Assembly (NCBI GenBank): GCA_022826345.1
Contig: JAJDVB010000228.1
Span: 1 to 9,655, forward strand
Direction: 5' to 3'
Source: Alphaproteobacteria bacterium
GTDB lineage: Bacteria; Pseudomonadota; Alphaproteobacteria; UBA828
DNA length: 9,655 nt
In this document: positions 1 to 7,449 of the stretch, in pieces
How the letters are laid out: each line of letters opens with the position of its first letter
Numbering within the stretch: position 1 is the stretch's first letter
Translations under genes and position numbers: made by a program
Notes under the pieces: model-generated
Seen by the model: only the letters and a program-made list of their open reading frames with translations
Told to the model about the DNA's origin: nothing
Databases searched by the model: none

Positions 1-1290
<1,290 letters not shown>

Positions 1291-1353
1291 GGCGCGCGCA
1301 CTCGTCGCGGCCAGCCGCTACCGAAAACCCGTGAGGCGCGTGCGCTCGGCGGC

Positions 1354-2298
1354 TCAGCCCTCGTAGTCGATCGAGGTGGCTTCGCGGTCGTCCTCGTGCC
1401 GCACCCAGTAGAGGTCGCGCAGCCGCTCGGTCACAGGACCGGTGGCGCCGTCGCCCACTGGCTCATGATCGATCTTCGTAACCGGCAGAATCCCGCCCGC
1501 CGTGCTGGTGACGAAGACCTCGTCGGCGCCGCGCAGATCGTCCGGCGAGACCGTGCCAACCTCGCCCTTCACGTTGAGCTCGCCGAGCAGGTCGAGCGCG
1601 GTGCGCCGCGTGATGCCTTCCAGGCAAGTGCCGCCCGGCGTGGTCGCGGTGCCGCCCTTCACGGCGAAGACGTTGAAGCCCGGCCCCTCGGCGATGTTGC
1701 CGTCGAGGTCTACCACCACCGGCATGTCGCAGCCCCGCTCGTAGCTCTCGAACAGCGCGCGGATCATGTCGCCCCAGTGGAAGTTCTTGGCGGTGGGATC
1801 CACCGAGCCCGGCGGGATCCGCAGGTAGGAGCTCAGGTGCAGGTTGATGCCGCGCGCGCGCATTTCCTCGTCCGCGATCCAGACGAAGGGGATGGCGAAG
1901 GCGATGAAGCGGTTCTCGCAGGCTCTGGGATCGCGCGTGCCCTTGGGCGGCATTCCGCGGGTGCAGAGCACCTCCACGTAGGCGTCGCGCAACTGGCTGA
2001 GCCGCATGAGCCGCTTCAGGATCGCTACCACCTCGTCGCGCTCGTGGGGGATAGACATGCGGACGCTGGCGAGGCTCTTCTCGAAGCGGTCGAGATGGTG
2101 ACTCAAGCGGAAGAACTTGCCGCCCCAGACGTGGACCACGTCGTAGGTGACGTCGGAGCGGGTGAAGCCCCAATCCAGGATCGGGATCCGCGCCTCCGCG
2201 ATCGGCACGTAGGCGCCCTCGATGAAGGCGGCGCCGTCGGCAAAGCGGTTCTCCAATCGCACGACGCCGTCGGGCGTCGCTTCCGTGACCCGTGTCAT
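1354..2298 (-). CDS. Class IV PLP aminotransferase, (R)-amine-transaminase-like clade
   Basis: A 314-residue fold-type IV PLP enzyme that moves amino groups between an amine or amino acid and a keto acid in the cytoplasm. The Schiff-base lysine is K171 in DPTAKNFHWGD. The PLP-phosphate side shows AEGPGFNVF (203-211) and LEGITRR (226-232). The N-terminal active-site segment is DWGFTRSDVTYDVVHVW (42-58), followed by HHLDRF. The AYVEVLCTRG strand (106-115), TSTAGGILPVT and the near-terminal SIDYEG match, from memory, Aspergillus and Arthrobacter (R)-selective amine transaminases better than IlvE or D-alanine transaminase. The HSD of those enzymes is RSD here. The frame stays open for 79 codons upstream, but I chose ATG at 2298 because GGGGAG precedes it by 7-8 nt and the conserved region starts soon after. 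The upstream part is Arg-rich and looks non-coding. The alternative is a branched-chain or D-amino acid aminotransferase; substrate cannot be fixed from sequence. Confidence 0.88.
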   Translation of the reverse strand: MTRVTEATPDGVVRLENRFADGAAFIEGAYVPIAEARIPILDWGFTRSDVTYDVVHVWGGKFFRLSHHLDRFEKSLASVRMSIPHERDEVVAILKRLMRLSQLRDAYVEVLCTRGMPPKGTRDPRACENRFIAFAIPFVWIADEEMRARGINLHLSSYLRIPPGSVDPTAKNFHWGDMIRALFESYERGCDMPVVVDLDGNIAEGPGFNVFAVKGGTATTPGGTCLEGITRRTALDLLGELNVKGEVGTVSPDDLRGADEVFVTSTAGGILPVTKIDHEPVGDGATGPVTERLRDLYWVRHEDDREATSIDYEG

Positions 2299-2630
2299 CA
2301 GTGGTCTCCCCGGTTCGCAAATCCAGATCGGGCGACAGTGTGCCGCATCGCGCCCGTCGGCGCATCTTCGCTCGCGGCAGCCAGCCTTCGGCCGGCGCCT
2401 CCGCGATCGCGCCGCCACGCTCAACCCGGCTTCGGCGAGGGCCGTGATGCCCATATCCACCACGCGCCTCCTGGCTTCGCATTTCGCGCTGGGCTCAGGG
2501 GGCAGGGACAAATGCAGGACCGCAACCGGCAACAATTGTAACGAAGCCGCGATCCGCTTGGCATATTCGTTGCCCGCACATGGATTTGGGCCTATGTTTC
2601 GGGCGCTTTTCTGGCCAGGAGTACGAATCC
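2299..2630. other. Divergent intergenic region between aminotransferase and yajC
   Basis: This 332-nt spacer holds no gene I can support. Both strands are open over long stretches, but the translations are Arg/Ala/Pro-rich with no family signature, as expected for GC-rich non-coding DNA. It must contain the promoters for both transcription units. The yajC-side candidate is listed separately. On the minus strand a TACAAT hexamer at 2540-2535 resembles a -10 box, but I see no convincing -35, and it would imply a leader of about 230 nt, so I do not call it. Confidence 0.6.
2570..2598 (+). promoter_or_regulatory. Candidate sigma70-type promoter for the yajC-secD-secF operon
   Basis: TTGCCC (2570-2575) and TATGTT (2593-2598) are separated by exactly 17 nt, and each matches the consensus at four of six positions. 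Transcription would begin near 2605, leaving a leader of about 26 nt that includes the AGGAG at 2617-2621. An overlapping alternative uses TTGGCA at 2558-2563 with a weak -10 (TGGATT) at 2581. This is inference from spacing and hexamers only. Confidence 0.3.
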
Positions 2631-3185
2631 ATGGTTCCGAGGAAGTTGGTGAGTGCGCTCGCCAAGACGGGCGTGCTCGGGCTCGTCTTGATCGCGTTGG
2701 CCGGCTGCCCGCCTATGCAACAGGGCGGCGAGGGCGGCGAGGCCGGCGGCGGCGATATGCTGATGTCGATTCTGCCGCTCATCCTGATTTTCGTGGTGTT
2801 CTACTTCCTGCTGATTCGCCCGCAGCAGAGGAAGCAGAAGGCCCACCGCGAGATGCTGCATAACGTGAACCGGGGCGATGACATCGTGACCAATGGCGGC
2901 CTGGTCGGGAACGTCATCAAGGTCGGCCGCGGCGACAGCATACTCGTGGAGATCGCGCCCAACGTCAGGGTCCGGATCATGCGCAACATGATCTCGCAGA
3001 TCATGCCGCGCCATGAACAGTACGAAGAAGACGATGACGACGAGGACGAAGAGGACGAGCGCGAGGACGAGACCCTCGAGGACGAGGTCGAAGACGAGGA
3101 CGAGGACTACGAAGACCTCGACGAGGAAGACGACGAGGAGGAAGAAGAGGAGGAGGACGACAGGCGGAGAAGGCGCAGGCGCTGA
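2631..3185 (+). CDS. yajC: YajC, Sec translocase accessory subunit, with lipobox and acidic/poly-Arg tail
   Basis: YajC is the small inner-membrane partner of SecD-SecF. The family core is clear: a membrane segment at about 43-62, then LIRPQQRKQKAH, the NVNRGDDIVTNGGLVGNVIKV block (78-98), and the end of the small cytoplasmic domain near 128. Two parts are unusual. Before the core is an extra N-terminal signal-like helix (7-25) ending in LAGC, a perfect lipobox with C26, then a Gly-rich linker (31-41). After the core is a tail (131-184) in which 40 of 47 residues from 131 to 177 are Asp or Glu, ending in seven Arg. At 184 residues it is well above the usual length of about 110. The start at 2631 is fixed by AGGAG 9 nt upstream; an in-frame ATG at 2580 would add 17 residues in front of the signal and is less likely. 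It leads the operon, 27 nt before secD. Confidence 0.93.
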   Translation: MVPRKLVSALAKTGVLGLVLIALAGCPPMQQGGEGGEAGGGDMLMSILPLILIFVVFYFLLIRPQQRKQKAHREMLHNVNRGDDIVTNGGLVGNVIKVGRGDSILVEIAPNVRVRIMRNMISQIMPRHEQYEEDDDDEDEEDEREDETLEDEVEDEDEDYEDLDEEDDEEEEEEEDDRRRRRRR

Positions 3186-3212
3186 TCGGGCCGTTCCTCT
3201 CCCGCATAGCCG

Positions 3213-4790
3213 ATGCTCCGTACCCGTCTCTGGCAAGTCGCCGTCGTCGCGGTCATTATCGCCGCGGCGATCGTCTTCGCCGTGCCCAACCTGTTCAGCC
3301 GCGTCTCGCTGGAGAGCTACCCCACGTGGCTGCCGTCGAGCCAGGTCAACCTCGGTCTCGATCTCCAGGGCGGCTCCCACCTTCTGCTCGAGGTTCAGGT
3401 CGCCGACATCTTGCGCGAGCGGATCACGACACTGGTCGATGACACGCGCGTGGCGCTCAGGCGCGGCGGCATCAAATACACCGGGCTGAAGGCCGCGCGG
3501 GACCGCGTCGTCTTCCAGCTCATCGACCCTGCCCAGATCGACGTGGCGTCCGAGGCTGTGGAGGACCTCGACCCCGAGGCCGAGATCGACAGCGATTCCG
3601 GCGGGGCCTTCCAGATCGTGCTCACCGAGGAGGCGGTTGAGGGCCGCCGCCTCGCGGCGGTGAACCAGTCCATCGAGATCATCCGCCGTCGCATCGACGA
3701 GACCGGCGTGCGGGAGCCCACCATCCAGCGCCAGGGCGAGGACCGCATCCTGGTCCAGTTGCCCGGCGTGGACGATCCCGAGCGCATCAAGCGCCTGCTG
3801 GGCCGGACGGCGAAGCTCACCTTCCACCTGCTCGACGAGAACGTGACTGCGGAGGATCGGCGCTCAGGCCGCGTGCCTCTGGGCTCTCTGCGGCTGCCCG
3901 GCGACGAGCTCGATGCGGAAGGCGAGGAAATCTTCTACGTCATCCGCAAGCGGGTCATGGTGAGCGGGGATTCGCTGGTCGATGCGGCGACCACGCGCGA
4001 CCAGACCGGTCAGTGGGCGGTGAGCTTCCGCTTCGATTCCACCGGTGCGCGGAAGTTCGGCGACGTGACGACCGAGAACGTCGGCAGACCCTTCGCCATC
4101 GTGCTGGACGGCCGGGTCATCAGCGCACCGGTGATCCGCGAGCCCATCGTGGGCGGCAACGGGCAGATCACCGGCAACTTCACCGTCGAGGAAGCCAACG
4201 ACCTCTCGCTGCTGCTGCGCGCCGGCGCGCTGCCCGCGCCGATGAAGATTCTGGAGGAGCGCACGGTCGGCCCCGATCTCGGCGCCGATTCCATCGAGGC
4301 CGGCAAGATCGCCTGCATCATCGGGCTCGCGGCTGTGATCGTGTTCATGGTGCTCTACTACGGCCTGTTCGGCCTGGTCGCCGATCTCGCGCTGATCCTC
4401 AACCTGATCATCATGCTGGGCGTGCTGTCGCTGCTCCAGGCGACGCTGACGCTGCCCGGCATCGCTGGGATCGTGCTGACCATCGGCATGGCGGTGGACG
4501 CCAACGTGCTGATCTTCGAGCGAATACGCGAGGAGGCGAAAGCGGGCCGGGCGCCGTTCTCGGCCATGGAGGCCGGCTATCGCCGTGCCTTCACCACGAT
4601 CATTGACTCCAACCTGACGACGCTGATCGCTGCCATCATCCTCTTCATCATCGGCACCGGGCCTGTGAAGGGCTTTGCCGTCACGCTCGGAATCGGGATC
4701 GCCACCTCCATGTTCACCGCCATGTTGGTGAGCCGGATCATCCTGGTCACCTGGCTGCGCCAGCGCCGGCCCGCAGCGCTGCCGCTCTAG
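3213..4790 (+). CDS. secD: Protein translocase subunit SecD
   Basis: SecD works with SecF in the inner membrane, using the proton gradient to pull proteins through SecYEG on the periplasmic side. All parts are visible: TM1 (7-27), the NLGLDLQGG motif (46-54), a periplasmic P1 region with ESIEI-like repeat IEIIRRRIDETGVREPTIQR (154-173), the DGRVISAPVI segment (299-308), LLRAGALPAPM (335-344), and the five-helix C-terminal block from about 364. TM4 carries GMAVDANVLIFERIRE; D429 matches E. coli D519 of the proton path. The length of 525 residues is typical of alphaproteobacteria. The ATG at 3213 gives TM1 directly, but I see no Shine-Dalgarno sequence before it, so translation may be coupled to yajC. 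The usual short secD-secF spacing is replaced by 256 nt carrying a palindromic repeat. Confidence 0.97.
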   Translation: MLRTRLWQVAVVAVIIAAAIVFAVPNLFSRVSLESYPTWLPSSQVNLGLDLQGGSHLLLEVQVADILRERITTLVDDTRVALRRGGIKYTGLKAARDRVVFQLIDPAQIDVASEAVEDLDPEAEIDSDSGGAFQIVLTEEAVEGRRLAAVNQSIEIIRRRIDETGVREPTIQRQGEDRILVQLPGVDDPERIKRLLGRTAKLTFHLLDENVTAEDRRSGRVPLGSLRLPGDELDAEGEEIFYVIRKRVMVSGDSLVDAATTRDQTGQWAVSFRFDSTGARKFGDVTTENVGRPFAIVLDGRVISAPVIREPIVGGNGQITGNFTVEEANDLSLLLRAGALPAPMKILEERTVGPDLGADSIEAGKIACIIGLAAVIVFMVLYYGLFGLVADLALILNLIIMLGVLSLLQATLTLPGIAGIVLTIGMAVDANVLIFERIREEAKAGRAPFSAMEAGYRRAFTTIIDSNLTTLIAAIILFIIGTGPVKGFAVTLGIGIATSMFTAMLVSRIILVTWLRQRRPAALPL

Positions 4791-4862
4791 GGCAATGGGA
4801 CGGACGTTCGCATGATCCTGATGCGCACCTGTCATGGCTCCGATCCGGCTGCTCTCCCCCAC

Positions 4863-4973
4863 CGTCATGCCCGGACTTGTTCCGGGCATCCACTGGATCG
4901 CGCGATCTCCCAATGGCGCCGAGACACGGGCAAAGCGAAGCCGTGGATGGCCGGAAAAATTCCGGCCATGACG
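4863..4973. repeat. Palindromic intergenic repeat between secD and secF (copy 1)
   Basis: A dyad of about 111 bp. The left arm is a perfect 9-bp hairpin, ATGCCCGGA (4867-4875) with TCCGGGCAT (4881-4889), loop CTTGT. The right arm is ATGGCCGGA (4947-4955) with TCCGGCCAT (4961-4969). The ends match as an outer inverted repeat: CGTCATG (4863-4869) with CATGACG (4967-4973). CATCCAC (4887-4893) also pairs with GTGGATG (4943-4949). Palindromes of this type are, from general knowledge, frequent in alphaproteobacterial spacers and often produce spurious short ORFs. Transcribed within the operon, it would fold into a large stem between the two cistrons. A related copy lies at 8264-8350. Confidence 0.85.
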
Positions 4974-5046
4974 CAAACAAAGCGCGGTGCGATGAACGCG
5001 TTCGGCGTGCTTCCTACTGGTATTCCGGGGCGCTAGGGGCTGCGTC

Positions 5047-6231
5047 ATGTGGCGTTTCCGGCTCATCCCCGACAACACGAAGGTCCCGTTCCTGCGGCTG
5101 CGCCGCACCTTCTTCATCGTCTCCATCGTGCTGGCGGTGCTCTCGGTCGCGGTCCTGCTGGGCCGCGGGCTCAACTTCGGGATCGATTTCGCCGGTGGCA
5201 TCCTGATCGAGGTGGGAACGGAGCGGGAGGCCGACATCGGGCAGATGCGGAGCGCGCTCACCGGCCTCGGTCTCGGCGAGATCGCGCTGCAGGAGTTCGG
5301 CTCGCCCAACGAGGTGCTCATCCGCATCGAGCGCCAGCCGGGCGATGCGGGCGCCCAGCAGGTCGCCGTCACCGCCGTGCGCGAGGCCTTGAGCGCGAAC
5401 TACAGCGATACGCTGAGCTACCGTCGGGTCGAGACGGTGGGGCCGAAGGTCGGCGGCGAGCTGATCCAGGCCGGCATCATCGCGGTGGTGGTCTCGGTCT
5501 TCCTGATGCTGGTCTATATCTGGTTCCGGTTCGAGCTGCCCTTCGCCATCGGCGCGGTGATCGCGCTGCTTCACGACGTGTTGCTCTCGCTCGGAATCTT
5601 TGCGGCGCTCGGGCTGGAATTCAATTTGCCCATTGTCGCCGCGATTCTGCTCATCGTCGGCTATTCGATGAACGACACCGTGGTCGTGTACGACCGCGTG
5701 CGCGAGAACTTACGAAAATACAAGACGCTGCCGCTTCTCGAGCTCCTCAACAAGAGCGTCAACGAGACCCTCGCGCGCACCGTCATTACCTCGGCAACGA
5801 CAATGCTTGCCCTGCTCGCGCTGCTCATCTTCGGCGGTGCCGTCATCCGCGATTTCAGCTTCGCGATGATCTGGGGCGTGATCGTCGGCACCTATTCGTC
5901 GATCTTCATCGCCGGCGCGCTGCTGCTCTACGTGCAGCCGCAGCGGGGCGGTCAGAAGAAGACCGTAGGCCAGGCCGAGCGAACCGCCGCCCTCGACGAG
6001 GATCTGCCGCCCGCGCGGTTTGCCGCCGAGCCCGAGGTTGCCCTGCCGGAGCCGGAAGCGCCAACGGCCAGCGTGGCCGACATCGCCAGAGCTGCCGACG
6101 CCGCCGAGGCGGCTCTTGCCGGAGAGGATGGGGATGCTCCCGAGCCGGAGCCTCCCGGCTCGCGCAGGCAGCGCCGCGCGAGCAGCGCGCGGGATCGCAA
6201 GCGCCGGCGACGCAAGCGCGGCAAGCGCTAA
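5047..6231 (+). CDS. secF: Protein translocase subunit SecF with long charged C-terminal tail
   Basis: SecF pairs with SecD to form the proton-driven export motor. Core features are TM1 (about 21-39), NFGIDFAGG (43-51), the periplasmic P4 domain (about 52-138), and five C-terminal helices (about 141-297). GYSMNDTVVVYDRVREN (205-221) contains D210, and R244 lies 34 residues later; these match the Thermus SecDF proton-path pair D637/R671 in spacing. The family usually ends near residue 300-320. Here another ~96 residues follow: a hydrophilic Ala/Glu/Pro-rich acidic stretch (about 317-369), then a strongly basic end from 373 to 394 with DRKRRRRKRGKR. This tail should be cytoplasmic. The ATG at 5047 follows AGGGG (5035-5039) by 7 nt. 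It is separated from secD by a palindromic repeat and followed 9 nt later by the Mth938-type gene. Confidence 0.96.
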   Translation: MWRFRLIPDNTKVPFLRLRRTFFIVSIVLAVLSVAVLLGRGLNFGIDFAGGILIEVGTEREADIGQMRSALTGLGLGEIALQEFGSPNEVLIRIERQPGDAGAQQVAVTAVREALSANYSDTLSYRRVETVGPKVGGELIQAGIIAVVVSVFLMLVYIWFRFELPFAIGAVIALLHDVLLSLGIFAALGLEFNLPIVAAILLIVGYSMNDTVVVYDRVRENLRKYKTLPLLELLNKSVNETLARTVITSATTMLALLALLIFGGAVIRDFSFAMIWGVIVGTYSSIFIAGALLLYVQPQRGGQKKTVGQAERTAALDEDLPPARFAAEPEVALPEPEAPTASVADIARAADAAEAALAGEDGDAPEPEPPGSRRQRRASSARDRKRRRRKRGKR

Positions 6232-6240
6232 GGGCGCACC

Positions 6241-6624
6241 GTGGATATCACGCCGCTCGTCCCCGAAGGCCGACAGATCATCGAGAGCTACGGCGACGAC
6301 GGCTTCAGGATTAGCGGCGAGCGTTATCCGGGCCCGGTCATCGTCTGGCCCGAGGGCGTGATTCCTTGGGCGGTATCGGCCATAGGCGCTGCCGCAATCG
6401 AGACACTCGATGCGGTGTTCTCCGCCGAGCCCCCGATCGAGATTCTACTGATCGGCAGCGGCGCCACCTTCGAAATGGCACCGGCGGCATTGCGCTCAGC
6501 GCTCGGCGCGCGCGGCGTTTCCATCGAGAGCATGGACACCGGCGCCGCCTGCCGCACCTACAACGTGCTGATGGCCGAGGACCGCCGCGTCGCCGCCGCC
6601 CTCATTCCCGCACGGACGATCTGA
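6241..6624 (+). CDS. Mth938/DUF498-domain protein (NDUFAF3-like)
   Basis: A 127-residue single-domain protein of the Mth938 fold. The family motifs are present: GPVIVWPEGVIPW (31-43), LLIGSGATFEMAP (69-81), and the most diagnostic block, ESMDTGAACRTYNVLMAEDRR (about 96-116), followed by VAAALIP. The mitochondrial homologue NDUFAF3 is a respiratory complex I assembly factor; the bacterial function is not well defined. Its place directly behind secF is a conserved alphaproteobacterial arrangement as I recall it, and suggests a link to membrane-protein insertion. The start is GTG at 6241, 9 nt after the secF stop, with AAGG about 7 nt upstream. It has no signal peptide or membrane segment. A squalene/phytoene-synthase-like gene often follows in relatives; none does here. 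Confidence 0.9.
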   Translation: MDITPLVPEGRQIIESYGDDGFRISGERYPGPVIVWPEGVIPWAVSAIGAAAIETLDAVFSAEPPIEILLIGSGATFEMAPAALRSALGARGVSIESMDTGAACRTYNVLMAEDRRVAAALIPARTI

Positions 6625-6676
6625 TCGCCTCTTCCCTTCAGAGCACGATCCGACCTTAGCGGCGCGGTCGCGCCGT

Positions 6677-6693
6677 CCGGGCCTTCGGCCCGG
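6677..6693. other. GC-rich hairpin in the convergent spacer
   Basis: CCGGGCC (6677-6683) and GGCCCGG (6687-6693) form a perfect 7-bp stem around TTC. A second small dyad, GGCGCG/CGCGCC (6661-6674), lies just before it. Neither is followed by a T-run, so neither is a standard intrinsic terminator, although they sit 30-70 nt after the Mth938 stop and could slow polymerase. Confidence 0.45.
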
Positions 6694-6696
6694 GAG

Positions 6697-6759
6697 GGCG
6701 GAGGGGGGACGTAAACGGCATCGTCAAGGGTCCCCTCTCCGCCTTTGGTGGCGGAGAGG
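6697..6759. repeat. Three-arm inverted repeat with alternative pairings between convergent genes
   Basis: CCTCTCCGCC (6734-6743) pairs perfectly with GGCGGAGAGG (6750-6759) around TTTGGT, a 10-bp hairpin. The same strand, extended as GTCCCCTCTCCGCC (6730-6743), also pairs with GGCGGAGGGGGGAC (6697-6710) over 14 positions with one G-U. The two folds exclude each other. On the plus strand it is followed by a mildly T-rich GGTTTCTCTT (6764-6773), so it may end transcription of the secDF operon, and in the other direction that of the thioesterase gene. It could equally be a spacer repeat without function. Confidence 0.45.
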
Positions 6760-6798
6760 CGGAGGTTTCTCTTGGGAACGGTCGGGTCGGATAGCCCT

Positions 6799-7236
6799 TC
6801 AGCCCGTATCGGCGCCTTCGAAGGCCTGCAGCTTCTCCACCAGCTCGGGCGGCAGCGGCGCCGGGCGGTGCGTGGTCTGATCGGTGTTGACCCACACCAC
6901 CTCGCCGGATGCGAGGCGTTCGTCACGCCCCTTGGGGTGGATCTCCAGGCCGAAGGTCAGGCTTGAGCGGCCGATGCGCGCCGAGCGCACGCCGACCTCG
7001 ATCTCGTCATCGAAGCGGATCGGCGCGTAGTACTCCACCAAGGTCTTGACGGTGTGGTAGTCCTCGCCCCTGCGCTCCACCTGCCCCTGGTAGTCGTAAG
7101 GGAGCGCGCGGAAAAACTCGGTGATCGCGGTATCGAAGTAGGTCAGGTAATGGGCGTTGAAGACGAGCATCTGCCCATCGATTTCCGCGTACCGCACCCT
7201 GAACGGGAAGAAAAACGAAAAGTCTGCCCTTGCCAT
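6799..7236 (-). CDS. Hot-dog-fold acyl-CoA thioesterase (4HBT/YbgC type)
   Basis: A 145-residue single hot-dog domain predicted to hydrolyse an acyl- or aroyl-CoA thioester in the cytoplasm. The family signature is RVRYAEIDGQMLVFNAHYLTYFD (13-35): D20 sits where 4-hydroxybenzoyl-CoA thioesterase and YbgC have their catalytic Asp, and NAHYLTYFDTA begins the central helix. Later strands VEYYAPIRFDDEIEV (67-81) and GEVVWVNTD (111-119) complete the fold. The Gly-Gly after the catalytic Asp in YbgC is Gly-Gln here. The ATG at 7236 is preceded by AAGGGAAG about 5 nt upstream. There is no signal peptide. It is divergent from the SDR gene and convergent with the secDF operon. A broad-specificity housekeeping thioesterase is likely; substrate unknown. 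Confidence 0.9.
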   Translation of the reverse strand: MARADFSFFFPFRVRYAEIDGQMLVFNAHYLTYFDTAITEFFRALPYDYQGQVERRGEDYHTVKTLVEYYAPIRFDDEIEVGVRSARIGRSSLTFGLEIHPKGRDERLASGEVVWVNTDQTTHRPAPLPPELVEKLQAFEGADTG

Positions 7237-7349
7237 ACCCGCTTCCCTTCGTTGTCACCGCGCGCCCGCGCCGTCGCCCGGCGGACCGCCGCCTCGGACC
7301 CCGCCTGGGCGGTGCGAGCGGCCGTTACGTCTGGACTGCCCCGTGCGGA

Positions 7350-7414
7350 GCGGTCATCCTCGCGGCCCCGCGTCGCCCGGAGACTCCGAGGCCGCGAGAC
7401 TATGCCATGACCGC
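7350..7414. promoter_or_regulatory. Nested palindrome upstream of the SDR gene
   Basis: Three inverted repeats nest in 65 nt: GCGGTCAT (7350-7357) with ATGACCGC (7407-7414), CTCGCGGCC (7359-7367) with GGCCGCGAG (7390-7398), and CGGAG (7378-7382) with CTCCG (7384-7388). All three are perfect. The structure lies in the 213-nt divergent spacer, 35 nt before the SDR start, so it could be a folded leader, an operator, or an old inverted element. No promoter hexamers are convincing around it. Confidence 0.5.
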
Positions 7415-7449
7415 CCCTCTCACCTAGCCCGGAGGCGCCCAAGACCGCC

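Noticed and set aside
1291..1353. CIRCE/HrcA operator before the groEL paralogue
   Set aside because: Only a chance GAGTGC half-match is present; there is no TTAGCACTC partner at the right spacing.
2299..2535. 79-codon N-terminal extension of the aminotransferase
   Set aside because: The extension is Arg-rich and unlike the family. The ATG at 2298 has a good ribosome site and the normal start position for the family.
4812..5036. Plus-strand open frame with the phrase HARTCSGHP in the secD-secF spacer
   Set aside because: This is the translation of the palindromic repeat, a familiar source of false genes in alphaproteobacteria.
3864..5372. 502-codon minus-strand open frame across secD and secF
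   Set aside because: It is antisense to two well-identified genes, low in hydrophobic residues and rich in His/Arg/Gln/Asp, with no recognisable domain.
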